Position numbers and translations under genes: made by a program
Assembly: GCF_046630315.1 (NCBI RefSeq)
Contig: NZ_LQBD01000002.1
Span: forward strand, 109,262-173,261
Direction: 5' to 3'
Source: Brucella anthropi_A
Lineage (GTDB): Bacteria; Pseudomonadota; Alphaproteobacteria; Rhizobiales; Rhizobiaceae
DNA length: 64,000 nucleotides
Shown here: positions 26,023 to 34,608 of the stretch, one piece after another
Numbering within the stretch: position 1 is the first letter of the stretch
How the letters are laid out: the number at the start of each line of letters is the position of its first letter
Notes under the pieces: generated by a model
Told to the model about the DNA's origin: nothing
The model's input: the letters and a program-made list of their open reading frames with translations, nothing else
Database searches by the model: none

Positions 26023-26730
26023 TCAGACCTCGTCCTTGCCGATGATGCTCGTTACGGCTGTCTTGACCTCGCTCAGATGCGCTTCCATCGCCGCGCGGGC
26101 ATCGGCTTGCGATCCCGCCTCAATGGCTTTGACGATGCGGCGATGCTCGGTATTCGACGCCTCGCGACGGCCCGACATCAGGTTGACGAGTTCGGATTGC
26201 TGGATCAGCGCTTCGCGCGCATCGGCCACGATCTTGGCGAAGACGGTATTTCCGGACGCCTCTGCAATGGCGCAATGAAATTCGGAATCGAGCAATTCCC
26301 ATTTCTGCGGGTCCGTCTGGCGATCCATCTTGTCGCACAGTTCCAGCAGATGGGCGAGTTGCCCGGCACTGCGGCGCAGCGCCGCCCAGCCCGCCGCAGG
26401 CACTTCGATGAAGGGGCGCGCCTCGATCAGGTCACGCGCCGAATAGCCGCCGTAATTCAGCTCACGCGCGGGCGAAGTGTTCAGCACATAGGTGCCGCTG
26501 CCCGTGCGGGTCTGGGTAAGGCCCAGCGTCTGCAACGACCGCAGAGCCTCCCGCACGATGGGGCGGCTGACGCCGAACCGGCCGGCAAGTTGCGCTTCGG
26601 AAGGCAGGCGGGTGCCGACGGCAAGGCGACCGGTGGTGATGGCCGAGCGAATATCGTCGAAAACGACCTCCGCCGCATTCTTCCGGGGGATCGGATGCGT
26701 GTCCGATAGCCAGTCGGTCAATTCGCTCAT
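26023..26730 (-). CDS. FadR-subfamily GntR transcriptional regulator
   Basis: Regulator of 235 residues. The N-terminal winged helix (about residues 18-85) has the GntR core GTRLPSEAQLAGRFGVSRPIVREALRSL and ends in TGSGTYV. The C-terminal FCD all-helical domain contains the metal/ligand histidine segments EFHCAIAEASGN and TEHRRIVKAIEAG. FCD regulators bind small organic acids or amino acids. A GAGG site precedes the start. It points toward the asparagine permease operon across 359 bp of repeated motifs, so control of that operon is plausible but unproven. Confidence 0.9.
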   Translation of the reverse strand: MSELTDWLSDTHPIPRKNAAEVVFDDIRSAITTGRLAVGTRLPSEAQLAGRFGVSRPIVREALRSLQTLGLTQTRTGSGTYVLNTSPARELNYGGYSARDLIEARPFIEVPAAGWAALRRSAGQLAHLLELCDKMDRQTDPQKWELLDSEFHCAIAEASGNTVFAKIVADAREALIQQSELVNLMSGRREASNTEHRRIVKAIEAGSQADARAAMEAHLSEVKTAVTSIIGKDEV

Positions 26731-26773
26731 GTTCGAACCTCAGTCAATTGCCGCGCTCCTGCCAAGCAGCTAG

Positions 26774-26974
26774 GCACTACAACTGCAAATTCGTCAGGCC
26801 GTGGCGAAAAGAGTGATTTTCGAGTACCGGAGCGGAGCGTACTTCCAAGCATGGTCCCGAAAAGTTGCAGACTTTTCGGATAAGACTATGCGTCTGAGAA
26901 AGGTACGTGAGCACCGGAACTTGAGACAAATTGCTCTTTGCAGCCCGGCATCACGAAGAATGCAGTTGTAGTGC
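26774..26974. repeat. 201-bp palindromic element with 14-bp terminal inverted repeats
   Basis: The ends are perfect inverted repeats: GCACTACAACTGCA (26774-26787) and TGCAGTTGTAGTGC (26961-26974). A 3-bp TAG flanks both sides (26771-26773 and 26975-26977), a possible target duplication. Inside, CCGAAAAGT (26857-26865) and ACTTTTCGG (26871-26879) form a 9-bp hairpin, with further imperfect dyads around it. No coding capacity. It resembles the palindromic repeat families of Brucella/Ochrobactrum, but copy number and family cannot be checked here. The rest of the 356-bp gap (26731-27086) holds no recognised gene. Confidence 0.7.
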
Positions 26975-27086
26975 TAGGCAATTTTCGAAGGTATATCAAT
27001 CCCAAAGCGGCTCATAAAACTCAGATCAACAAACATGGAACGCCCCGCCATCCGGCGGGTTTGCAGGGCTTGCCTGATTGAAAGCG

Positions 27087-27329
27087 TCAGGCCGCCGTGG
27101 CGGCTGTGTTCAGCTTGTTGGCGGACAGGATACTGATGAACGCCGCACCATAGGCCGTGAGCGGCGCCATCTTGGCAAGCGCCCTCGCAATAGCGTCGTG
27201 GTGGCTCAACTCTTCCTCGGAATCGTGGCGGAAGGATACGCAGACAGTTTCGCCATTTTCACCGATGAATTCTACCTGATAGAAATTTTCCTTGCCGCAT
27301 CTTTTGACCAGAGCATCGACAATCTGCAT
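27087..27329 (-). CDS. Small hypothetical protein (80 aa)
   Basis: Not recognised. The 80-residue product has no signal peptide or membrane helix. An N-terminal half predicted as mixed alpha/beta (VDALVKRCGKENFYQVEF) is followed by an acidic stretch with paired histidines (SEEELSHHDAI) and an Ala-rich tail. The start is well supported by AAGGAGAA eight bases upstream, which is why it is accepted as a real gene. It lies between the palindromic element and the MFS gene, on the same strand as the MFS gene and 60 bp downstream of it, so it may be cotranscribed. Confidence 0.62.
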   Translation of the reverse strand: MQIVDALVKRCGKENFYQVEFIGENGETVCVSFRHDSEEELSHHDAIARALAKMAPLTAYGAAFISILSANKLNTAATAA

Positions 27330-27389
27330 GCAATCATTCTCCTTCCGAGCGGCCTTAACGCACCGGACAGGATATGGTTCCGTAAAATT

Positions 27390-28682
27390 TTATCTTTTGT
27401 TCGATCCCATGCCGGACAGGCGGGCGGCTGCCAGCGACGCCGCAAAAGCCAGGGCAAGCATGACGAAGGTGAATTCCGCGACCGCATGCCAGCCGTCGGC
27501 CACCCAGAAATAACCGCCAGCCGAACCGGCAATGCTGGAACCCAGATAATAGGCAAGCAGGTAAAGCGAGGATGCGTGTCCCTTGGTGTGAAGCGCCAGG
27601 CGTCCGACCAGGGCGCTTGCAACCGAATGGCTGACGAAGAAGCCGACAGTCACGAGGATGATGCCTGCGATGATGGCGGGCAGCGACGCGAAAAGCGTGA
27701 GAAGACAGCCCGCTGCCTGTATGGCAAGCCCAATGGGAAGGACGGAGAAGTAGCCGAGCCTGTCGCCCATCCTGCCTGCGAACCACGACGCGGCTATGCC
27801 GAACAGATAGACCGTGAAAATGGCGCCCAGCACCGTCTGGCTGAGACCATAGGGCGCGGCCACGAGGCGAAAGCCGATATAGTTATAGATGGTGACGAAC
27901 GAACCCATCACCAGAAAGCCGATGGCAAAAAGCAGCGGCAGGGCCGGATTGCGGATATGGCCGATCCATGCGCCCAGATGAAACCGCGCATTGAGGCCGG
28001 GCCGCGGGATGAAGTTGCGCGAGGCGGGCAGGAGAAGAAGGAAGCCGATGGATGCCGCAAGCCCCAGCAGGCCCATGCCGGCCAGCCCGACGCGCCAGGA
28101 AAAATATTCGGCAAGCGTTCCGGCAATGACGCGGCCCGCCATGCCGCCGAATGCGTTGCCGGCAATATAGAGCCCCATCGATGCGCCGAGGCCGCGCGGG
28201 TCGATTTCCTCTGCCAGATAGGTCATGGCGACTGCCGGAACCCCGCCCAGCAACAGGCCCTGCAAGGCGCGAATGACGAGCAGCATATGCCAGTCCGGCA
28301 CCAGCGCGCAGGCTATGGTGCAAAGCGCGGAGCCCAGAAGCGAGACAAACATCAGGGTGCGGCGGCCAAAACGTTCCGATATGGCGGCGGCGCAGAAGAT
28401 TGCAAAGGCGAGAAAGCCGGTCGAGACGGAAAGCGACAGGGAACTGGCTGCGGGGGTGATGCTGAAATCATGCGCGAAAAGCGGCATCAGGGGCTGGACG
28501 CAGTAAAGCAGGGAAAAGGTCGCGAAGCCGGACAGGAAGAGCGCAATGCTCGCATTGCGAAAGGCTGGCGTGCCCTTGACGAGATAGTGCTTCTGTTCGG
28601 ATGCCGTGGGCGCTGCGACGAGCTTGAGCTGGCTTTGTGGTGTTCTGACGCTGTCGAGACTGCGTTCTGCGAGGCGTGACAT
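27390..28682 (-). CDS. YnfM-like MFS transporter
   Basis: Major facilitator transporter of 430 residues with twelve predicted helices after a 35-residue cytoplasmic N-terminus. AISERFGRRTLM is the loop 2-3 motif A of drug:proton antiporters, and the protein resembles the YnfM/inner membrane transport group. The substrate is unknown; arabinose or drug efflux has been proposed for relatives. The start has an AAAGG ribosome site. It is divergent from a LysR-type regulator gene, the usual arrangement for a regulated exporter. Confidence 0.9.
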   Translation of the reverse strand: MSRLAERSLDSVRTPQSQLKLVAAPTASEQKHYLVKGTPAFRNASIALFLSGFATFSLLYCVQPLMPLFAHDFSITPAASSLSLSVSTGFLAFAIFCAAAISERFGRRTLMFVSLLGSALCTIACALVPDWHMLLVIRALQGLLLGGVPAVAMTYLAEEIDPRGLGASMGLYIAGNAFGGMAGRVIAGTLAEYFSWRVGLAGMGLLGLAASIGFLLLLPASRNFIPRPGLNARFHLGAWIGHIRNPALPLLFAIGFLVMGSFVTIYNYIGFRLVAAPYGLSQTVLGAIFTVYLFGIAASWFAGRMGDRLGYFSVLPIGLAIQAAGCLLTLFASLPAIIAGIILVTVGFFVSHSVASALVGRLALHTKGHASSLYLLAYYLGSSIAGSAGGYFWVADGWHAVAEFTFVMLALAFAASLAAARLSGMGSNKR

Positions 28683-28729
28683 GGCTTTGCCTTTTCAAAT
28701 CCTCCCGCTTTCTGATCTAGTCAAATACA

Positions 28730-28752
28730 CTCCATTTGTCCAATATATGGAG
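28730..28752. promoter_or_regulatory. Probable LysR-type operator (T-N11-A dyad)
   Basis: CTCCAT (28730-28735) and ATGGAG (28747-28752) are perfect inverted repeats separated by 11 bp, so T28735 and A28747 fit the classical LysR T-N11-A rule. The site lies between the divergent MFS and lysR starts, 48 bp from the MFS ATG and 26 bp from the lysR ATG. Confidence 0.65.
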
Positions 28753-28777
28753 ATGGCAATTGCAATAGCTTTTGGAT

Positions 28778-29665
28778 ATGGCAATGGAACTGCGTCATCT
28801 GCGTTATTTTCTGGCCGTGGCCGAAGAGGGCAATTTTACCCGCGCGGCCGGAAAGCTCGGGATCGGCCAGCCGCCGCTGAGCCAGCAGATCCGCGATCTT
28901 GAAAACGAGATCGGCGTGGCGCTGTTTCATCGCGTGCCGCATGGGGCCGAACTGACCGCGGCAGGGGCGGCTTTTCTCGGCGAGGCAAAGGCTTCGCTAG
29001 CCGCCGCCGAAAAAGCGAGGCTCGCGGCGCAAAGCGCGGCGCGGGGCGAAACCGGCAGGTTTGCGCTGGGCTTTACCGCGTCGTCCGCGTTCAATCCGAT
29101 TGTCAGCGCCACGATCCGCACGTTTCGCGCCAGATGGCCCGATGTGAAACTGACCCTGACGGAGTTGAACAGCCGACTGCTGATGCAAAATCTGGTCCGG
29201 GGAGAAGTGGATGCCGCCTTCATCCGTCCGGGTCTGGAAAATTCCAGGGATGTGCGCATGAAGCGGCTGGCGGACGAGCCGATGCTGATTGCCCTGCCGA
29301 GCCATCATCCTCTTGCAGCCCACGCGAAACTGCCGATTGCGGCCCTGGCGAAGGAGGCTTTCGTATTCTTTCCGCGCACTGTTGGGCTCAGCCTTTACGA
29401 TGATGTGGTCGAAGCCTGCCGGAAGGCCGGTTTTGAAATGATCGTGGCGCAGGAGGTGCCCCAAATGCCATCGGTCGTCAATCTGGTCGCGGCCGATCTC
29501 GGAATCTCGATTGTTCCCGCCGCCATTGCGCAGATCAAGCTGGCCGGTGTCACATACAGGCCGATCGAGGGGGAACCGCTGGCGGCGCGGCTGGGGCTGG
29601 TTTCGATGAGGAGCAACCGCTCGCCGCTGATCGACAATCTGATGAGCCTGTTGCCGGATCAGTGA
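28778..29665 (+). CDS. LysR-family transcriptional regulator
   Basis: Regulator of 295 residues. The N-terminal helix-turn-helix starts ELRHLRYFLAVAEEGNFTRAA and contains QPPLSQQIRDLENEIG. The rest is the two-lobed periplasmic-binding-like effector domain. Candidate starts are the ATG at 28778 or 28784; no strong ribosome site marks either, and an in-frame TTG lies at 28772. It probably controls the divergent MFS transporter gene through the dyad at 28730-28752, and its own expression. The effector is unknown. Confidence 0.9.
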   Translation: MAMELRHLRYFLAVAEEGNFTRAAGKLGIGQPPLSQQIRDLENEIGVALFHRVPHGAELTAAGAAFLGEAKASLAAAEKARLAAQSAARGETGRFALGFTASSAFNPIVSATIRTFRARWPDVKLTLTELNSRLLMQNLVRGEVDAAFIRPGLENSRDVRMKRLADEPMLIALPSHHPLAAHAKLPIAALAKEAFVFFPRTVGLSLYDDVVEACRKAGFEMIVAQEVPQMPSVVNLVAADLGISIVPAAIAQIKLAGVTYRPIEGEPLAARLGLVSMRSNRSPLIDNLMSLLPDQ

Positions 29666-29752
29666 CGGCGATTGCGGCCCGACGCCCGCATCACCGCGGC
29701 GGCCTTGCATGAACATGGCTTCTCCGCTTTGATGAGGGTGGGGGAGCGCATA

Positions 29753-29774
29753 TTTTGCTTTACGTACCTCAAAA
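29753..29774 (+). promoter_or_regulatory. Candidate LacI-type operator upstream of the sugar ABC operon
   Basis: TTTACGTACCTCA (29759-29771) sits in a 22-bp imperfect palindrome centred on CG (29763/29764), with TTTTG at one end and CAAAA at the other. The same 13 bp occur in reverse orientation at 39767-39779 in the lacI-xylF gap. The central CG and the palindromic form are typical of LacI-family sites. The match is seen; binding is inferred. Confidence 0.6.
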
Positions 29775-29816
29775 CGAAAGCTAAGCTTTTATCGTGACGC
29801 TTTGGGAGGAGTTCAC

Positions 29817-29906
29817 GTGCAGCCAGAACGATCGGCGAAAGCGCCGGGAAAGACTGTGCCTGGGAAGCGCCAGCTGCGGCAGTTCGCCGTGGGCGGTCAT
29901 CCATGA
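29817..29906 (+). CDS. Possible 29-aa leader peptide translationally coupled to the ABC ATPase gene
   Basis: A GTG at 29817 stands seven bases after a strong GGGAGGAG ribosome site and opens a 29-codon basic reading frame. Its TGA (29904-29906) overlaps the ATG of the ABC ATPase gene as ATGA. The ATPase gene itself has only a weak ribosome site, so the small frame may serve to deliver ribosomes. The peptide resembles nothing recognised and has no regulatory codon run. It could also be a fortuitous frame. Confidence 0.42.
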   Translation: MQPERSAKAPGKTVPGKRQLRQFAVGGHP

Positions 29907-31426
29907 GCGCGCCGGGAGAAGCGGACGGGCCTGCGCTGCTGGAAGCTGTGTCGCTTTCCAAGTCATTCGGTCCGGTTCAGGTTCTGAAAAACATCGACCT
30001 GCGCATTTTCGGCGGCGAGGTTCATGCGATCATCGGCGAGAATGGCGCCGGGAAATCGACGCTGATGAAACTGCTGGCAGGCAATGAGCGCCCAACCAGC
30101 GGGGAAATCCGCATCGATGGCGCGCCCGTGTCCTTTTCGGGGCCGGTGGAGGCAGAGGCGCAGGGCATCGTGCTGGTGCATCAGGAAATTCTGCTCGCAC
30201 CCGATCTGACCGTCGCGCAGAACATCTATCTTGGCCGCGAGCTCAACCGTGGGCTGGTTGTCGATGACAGGGCAATGCGCGAAGGCGCGCGCAAGGCCAT
30301 CCGCGACCTTGGCGCCGATATCGACCCGGATGCGGTCGTTGGAACTTTGTCGATTGCGCAGCGCCAGCTTGTCCAGATTGCCCGTGTGCTGCTGGTGCCG
30401 CATCGTGTCGTGATATTCGACGAGCCGACCGCTTCGCTGACGCCTTTCGAGACGGAAGCGCTGCTGAAACTCATTCGCGATATTCGCGCCAAGGGTGTCG
30501 CCGTGCTTTATATTTCGCACCGCCTGCCGGAGGTGAAGGAAATATCCGACCGCGTGACCGTGCTTCGCGATGGCAAGCTGGTGTCCAGCCATTTGGCATC
30601 CGAGTTGCAGCCTGGCGATATGGCCCGTCTGATGGTCGGTCGTGATGTTTCCAAGCTTTATCCTGATCGCGCAAGCCAGCATGACAACGCTGCCATTCTG
30701 GAAATCGGGAATTTCAGCGTGCCGGGCTATGTGCAGAATGCGGGCTTTCACCTGAACCGGGGCGAGATACTGGGCTTTGCCGGTCTGGTCGGCGCGGGAC
30801 GGACTGAACTGATGGAAGGCATCGTCGGGCTGCGGCCCGGCAAGGGCGATGCGCGCCACAATGGCAAGCCGGTCCATTTTCGCAATGCGCATGAAAGCCA
30901 GAAGGCGGGGATCGTCTATCTCAGCGAGGACCGCAAGGGCAAAGGCCTGCTTCTGTCCAAGGATATGGGCGTCAATCTCACCCTTGCTTCCTTGAAGAAA
31001 TTCGTGCGCGGCTTGCAGATCGACCGCAACCGGGAGCGCAACGCGCTCGATGAGGCGATCCGCGCATTCGATATACGCACCGGCCGCAAGGATATTCTGG
31101 CGGGGCAGCTTTCGGGCGGCAACCAGCAGAAGCTTCTGCTTGCCAAGATGATGATGCTCGATCCGTCCATCGTCATCATCGACGAGCCGACACGCGGCAT
31201 CGATGTCGGCACGAAGGAGCAGATCTACCAGTTCATCGCCAAGCTGGCCGATGAGGGGAAATCGATCATCGTCGTTTCGTCGGAAATGCCGGAGCTGATC
31301 GGCATCTGCGACCGCATCGTGGTGATGCGGGAAGGGCGGATTGCCGGTGAGGTGACGGGCGACCGCATGACGGAACATGACATCGTCGTGCTTGCAACCG
31401 GCGTTGAAGCCGAAAATGCCGCATAA
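29903..31426 (+). CDS. Sugar ABC transporter, double ATPase subunit (RbsA/MglA-like)
   Basis: Cytoplasmic ATPase of 507 residues with two fused nucleotide-binding domains, powering import by a CUT2-type sugar transporter. The N-terminal domain has Walker A GENGAGKST (residues 45-53), signature LSIAQ and Walker B VVIFDEPTASL. The C-terminal domain lacks a normal Walker A (GLVGAGRTE) but has LSGGNQQK and IVIIDEPTRGID, the expected asymmetry of this family. It heads the operon with permease, binding protein, isomerase/epimerase and dehydrogenase genes. The sugar is unknown. The start overlaps the stop of a possible 29-codon leader. Confidence 0.92.
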   Translation: MSAPGEADGPALLEAVSLSKSFGPVQVLKNIDLRIFGGEVHAIIGENGAGKSTLMKLLAGNERPTSGEIRIDGAPVSFSGPVEAEAQGIVLVHQEILLAPDLTVAQNIYLGRELNRGLVVDDRAMREGARKAIRDLGADIDPDAVVGTLSIAQRQLVQIARVLLVPHRVVIFDEPTASLTPFETEALLKLIRDIRAKGVAVLYISHRLPEVKEISDRVTVLRDGKLVSSHLASELQPGDMARLMVGRDVSKLYPDRASQHDNAAILEIGNFSVPGYVQNAGFHLNRGEILGFAGLVGAGRTELMEGIVGLRPGKGDARHNGKPVHFRNAHESQKAGIVYLSEDRKGKGLLLSKDMGVNLTLASLKKFVRGLQIDRNRERNALDEAIRAFDIRTGRKDILAGQLSGGNQQKLLLAKMMMLDPSIVIIDEPTRGIDVGTKEQIYQFIAKLADEGKSIIVVSSEMPELIGICDRIVVMREGRIAGEVTGDRMTEHDIVVLATGVEAENAA

Positions 31427-31447
31427 AAACAATAAAGTGGGAATGAG

Positions 31448-32449
31448 ATGACACAGGTTGCGACCGATAAGAGCAGAGTGCCGAGGACCTCCAGGGATTG
31501 GGACCTGCGGGCGATTGCCCCGTTCATAGCGCTCGCCTTGCTGCTTGTTCTGGGCGCGATTGCCAATCCGAACTTCATCAGTATCGACAATCTTCTCAAT
31601 GTCGCAACGCGCAGCGCTTTCATCGCCATCATCGCGCTTGGCGCGACCTATGTGATCTCGTCCGGCGGGCTGGACCTGTCGGTGGGCGCGATGGTGGCAT
31701 TCGTCGCCAGCATCATGATCCTGTTCATGAATAGCGGAATGATTGCCGATCCGGTGATGATGCTGATTGCCGCCGTGATGCTGGCGCTGATCGTCGGTGC
31801 TGCCTGCGGCCTGTTGAACGGCCTGATAACGACGGTGGGTGGGATTGAACCCTTCATCGCCACGCTTGGAACTATGGGCATCTATCGCGGGCTGACGACC
31901 TGGCTGTCGCAGGGCGGCGCGATCACTCTGCGCAATCCAGAAATCCAGTCGCTCTATCGCCCGGCCTATTTCGGCTCGGTGCTCGGGGTGCCGGTGCCGG
32001 TTATCGTGATTTTCGTCACCGCAGCGCTTGCGGCCTTCGTCCTTTATCGCACGCGCTATGGCCGCCATGTCATCGCGGTCGGCTCGAATGAGGACGTGGC
32101 GCGCTATTCCGGCATTTCGGTCAAGAAGGTGCGCACCATCGCCTTCATCATTCAGGGGCTTTGCGTCGCTGTTGCCGTGCTTCTCTATGTGCCCCGGCTC
32201 GGTTCGACCTCGGCCACGACCGGCCTGATGTGGGAATTGCAGGCGATCACCGCCGTGGTTGTCGGCGGCACGGCGCTGCGGGGTGGCGTGGGGCGCATCT
32301 GGGGCACGATCTGCGGCGCATTCATTCTGGAGATCATCGGCAACATCATGATCCTGTCGAACTTCGTCAGCGAATATCTGCTGGGTGCCATTCAGGGGGC
32401 GATCATCATTATCGCCATGCTGGTGCAGCGCTCGCTGTCGCGGAGATAG
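31448..32449 (+). CDS. Sugar ABC transporter permease (RbsC-like)
   Basis: CUT2-family permease of 333 residues with about nine to ten membrane helices, forming the sugar channel as a homodimer with the double ATPase encoded upstream. SSGGLDLSVGAMVAF near residue 72 is the conserved BPD_transp_2 signature, and VVGGTALRGGVGR is the C-terminal cytoplasmic loop that contacts the ATPase. It begins 21 bp after the ATPase stop with a GGGA ribosome site. The binding protein gene follows after 79 bp, the reverse of the rbs order where the permease precedes the binding protein immediately. Confidence 0.92.
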   Translation: MTQVATDKSRVPRTSRDWDLRAIAPFIALALLLVLGAIANPNFISIDNLLNVATRSAFIAIIALGATYVISSGGLDLSVGAMVAFVASIMILFMNSGMIADPVMMLIAAVMLALIVGAACGLLNGLITTVGGIEPFIATLGTMGIYRGLTTWLSQGGAITLRNPEIQSLYRPAYFGSVLGVPVPVIVIFVTAALAAFVLYRTRYGRHVIAVGSNEDVARYSGISVKKVRTIAFIIQGLCVAVAVLLYVPRLGSTSATTGLMWELQAITAVVVGGTALRGGVGRIWGTICGAFILEIIGNIMILSNFVSEYLLGAIQGAIIIIAMLVQRSLSRR

Positions 32450-32528
32450 GTTTTGGAGATTGGCGGGATTGGTGGGGCGGTTCCAGCCAGGGAGGAATGA
32501 GAGCCCCGCATTTACTGGGAGGAAGACC

Positions 32529-33491
32529 ATGCGAGGGAATTTGATGAAGCTTGCTTTCGCCGCCTTGACGGCGGGGGCGCTCGCCTTTGGCGGCGCGGCA
32601 AGCGCACAGGACAAGAAAGTGACGATCGGCGTGTCGATCCCGGCGGCTGATCACGGCTGGACGGCGGGTGTCGTCTATCATGCCGAACGTGTGGCAAAGC
32701 TTTTGATGGAAGAGCATCCGGGCCTCAATGTCATCGTCAAGACATCGCCCGATGCGGCATCGCAGGCCAATGCGTTGCAGGATCTGGCGGTGCAGGGCCT
32801 CGACGGGCTGGTCGTCCTGCCGACCGATCCCGATCCGCTCGTCAACGCGATCAAGGAGATCAAGGACAAGGGCACCTTTGTCGCCCTGGTCGACCGCGCG
32901 CCGAGCAGCAACGACAATTCCATCCGCGATCTCTATGTGGCCGGCAACAACCCGGCGCTCGGACAGGTGGCGGGTGAATATATCAAGGCCACGACGCCGG
33001 ATGCACAGGTCGTCGTCATTCGCGGCCTGCCGATCCCGATCGACCAGCAGCGCCAGGACGGTTTCGACAAGGGGATCGAGGGCTCCAATGTCAAGGTTCT
33101 CGACCGCCAATATGGCAACTGGAACCGCGACGATGCCTTCCGCGTGATGCAGGACTTCCTGACCAAATATCCGAAGATCGATGTGGTCTGGGCACAGGAT
33201 GACGACATGCTGGTCGGCGTTCTCGAAGCCATCAAGCAGGCCAACCGCTCCGATATTCAATATGTCGTGGGCGGCGCCGGTTCCAAGGATATGATCAAGA
33301 AGGTGATGGACGGCGACAAGCTCGTGCCGGTCGATGTGCTTTATCCGCCAGCGATGGTCTCGACCGCCATGGAACTCGCCGCCGGTCATTTCTATGACCA
33401 GATTCCGGTGAGCGGCAGCTATATCCTCGATGCAACGCTCGTCACCAAGGATAATGCCAAGGACTTTTATTTCCCGGATTCGCCGTTCTGA
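32529..33491 (+). CDS. Periplasmic sugar-binding protein (RbsB-like)
   Basis: Type I periplasmic binding protein of 320 residues. A signal peptide of about 26 residues (ending ASA-QD) precedes KKVTIGVSIPAADHGWTAGV, the first strand and ligand loop of the RbsB family. NNPALGQVAGEYI and VWAQDDDMLVGVLEAI are characteristic of the hinge and second lobe. The start at 32529 has GGGAGGA; ATG 32544 is an alternative. It delivers an unknown sugar to the upstream permease. A strong hairpin follows the stop codon, which could make this abundant component accumulate above the enzymes downstream. Confidence 0.92.
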   Translation: MRGNLMKLAFAALTAGALAFGGAASAQDKKVTIGVSIPAADHGWTAGVVYHAERVAKLLMEEHPGLNVIVKTSPDAASQANALQDLAVQGLDGLVVLPTDPDPLVNAIKEIKDKGTFVALVDRAPSSNDNSIRDLYVAGNNPALGQVAGEYIKATTPDAQVVVIRGLPIPIDQQRQDGFDKGIEGSNVKVLDRQYGNWNRDDAFRVMQDFLTKYPKIDVVWAQDDDMLVGVLEAIKQANRSDIQYVVGGAGSKDMIKKVMDGDKLVPVDVLYPPAMVSTAMELAAGHFYDQIPVSGSYILDATLVTKDNAKDFYFPDSPF

Positions 33492-33500
33492 TCACGGCCC

Positions 33501-33530
33501 GGCGCGTCTCGCCAGAGGCGCGCCTTGTTT
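33501..33530 (+). terminator. Intra-operon hairpin after the sugar-binding protein gene
   Basis: GGCGCGTCTC (33501-33510) and GAGGCGCGCC (33515-33524) form a 10-bp stem with one G-U pair and a GCCA tetraloop, followed by TTGTTT. It lies inside the operon, 24 bp before the next start, so partial termination or 3'-end protection of the upstream mRNA is more likely than full stop. Confidence 0.6.
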
Positions 33531-33548
33531 CATTCTGGAGGAGTTTCG

Positions 33549-34601
33549 ATGAAGACGATCAAGGGACCGGGGATTTTTCTCGGACAGTTCGCAGGCGATG
33601 CAGCGCCGTTCGACACATGGGATGGCATCACCAGATGGGCTGCCGAAAAGGGCTATGCCGGGGTGCAGGTTCCCACATGGGCGAGCCAGCTGATCGATCT
33701 GAAAAAGGCTTCCGAATCCAAGGATTATTGCGACGAATTCGCCGGTGTGGCGCGGGAAAACGGCGTCGAGGTGACGGAGCTTTCGACCCATTTGCAGGGC
33801 CAGCTTGTCGCGGTGCACCCGGCCTATGACGAAGCTTTCGATGGTTTTGCTGTGCCGGAAGTGCGCGGCAATCCAAAAGCGCGCCAGCAATGGGCGGTCG
33901 AGCAGGTGAAGATGGCGATCCGCGCCTCGCGCAATCTGGGCATCGGCGCGCATGCAACCTTTTCCGGGGCGCTGGCCTGGCCGTTTATCTATCCATGGCC
34001 GCAGCGTCCCGCCGGTCTGGTGGAAACCGCATTCGAGGAACTTGCCCGCCGCTGGACGCCGATCCTCGATCATGCCGAAGACCACGGCGTCGATATCTGC
34101 TATGAAATTCACCCCGGCGAAGACCTGCACGATGGCGTGACCTTCGAGATGTTTCTGGAGCAGGTGAAAAACCATCCACGGGCCAATATGCTCTACGACC
34201 CGTCGCATTATGTCCTGCAATGCCTCGATTATCTCGACAATATCGACATCTACAGGGACCGCATCAAGATGTTCCATGTCAAGGATGCGGAGTTCAATCC
34301 GACCGGGCGGCAGGGCGTCTATGGCGGCTATCAGGGTTGGGTCAACCGCGCGGGCCGCTTCCGTTCGCTGGGCGACGGTCAGGTGGATTTCGGCGCTGTG
34401 TTCTCCAAGATGGCCGCGAATGATTTTGACGGATGGGCCGTGGTCGAATGGGAATGCGCGCTGAAGCACCCGGAAGACGGTGCGCGCGAAGGCGCTGAAT
34501 TCGTGAAGGCGCATATCATCCGCGTCACCGACAAGGCGTTCGACGATTTCGCCGCCGGCGGCACCGATGACGCCGCCAATCGACGTATGCTGGGATTATG
34601 A
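33549..34601 (+). CDS. Sugar phosphate isomerase/epimerase family protein (xylose isomerase-like TIM barrel)
   Basis: TIM-barrel protein of 350 residues of the AP-endonuclease-2/isomerase superfamily. A probable divalent-metal site is visible as E186 (YEIHPG), D217 (YDPSH), H243 (MFHVKD) and E300 or E302 (VVEWE). Relatives isomerise or epimerise keto-sugars, inositol derivatives or act on 3-keto-glycosides. The start at 33549 follows GGAGGAG; an earlier in-frame ATG is unlikely. A dehydrogenase of the Gfo/Idh/MocA family begins 8 bp after its stop; such pairs commonly act in sequence on one imported sugar. The exact reaction is unknown. Confidence 0.85.
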   Translation: MKTIKGPGIFLGQFAGDAAPFDTWDGITRWAAEKGYAGVQVPTWASQLIDLKKASESKDYCDEFAGVARENGVEVTELSTHLQGQLVAVHPAYDEAFDGFAVPEVRGNPKARQQWAVEQVKMAIRASRNLGIGAHATFSGALAWPFIYPWPQRPAGLVETAFEELARRWTPILDHAEDHGVDICYEIHPGEDLHDGVTFEMFLEQVKNHPRANMLYDPSHYVLQCLDYLDNIDIYRDRIKMFHVKDAEFNPTGRQGVYGGYQGWVNRAGRFRSLGDGQVDFGAVFSKMAANDFDGWAVVEWECALKHPEDGAREGAEFVKAHIIRVTDKAFDDFAAGGTDDAANRRMLGL

Positions 34602-34608
34602 GGACGCA

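Noticed and set aside
27078..28679. 533-codon open frame antisense to the MFS transporter
   Set aside because: Same shadow effect; the MFS frame has a ribosome site, helices and motif A.
29963..32614. 883-codon open frame antisense to the sugar ABC genes
   Set aside because: Very long, but it reads across three well-identified genes. Its composition (His/Asp/Gln/Arg) is that of an antisense shadow of GC-rich coding DNA.
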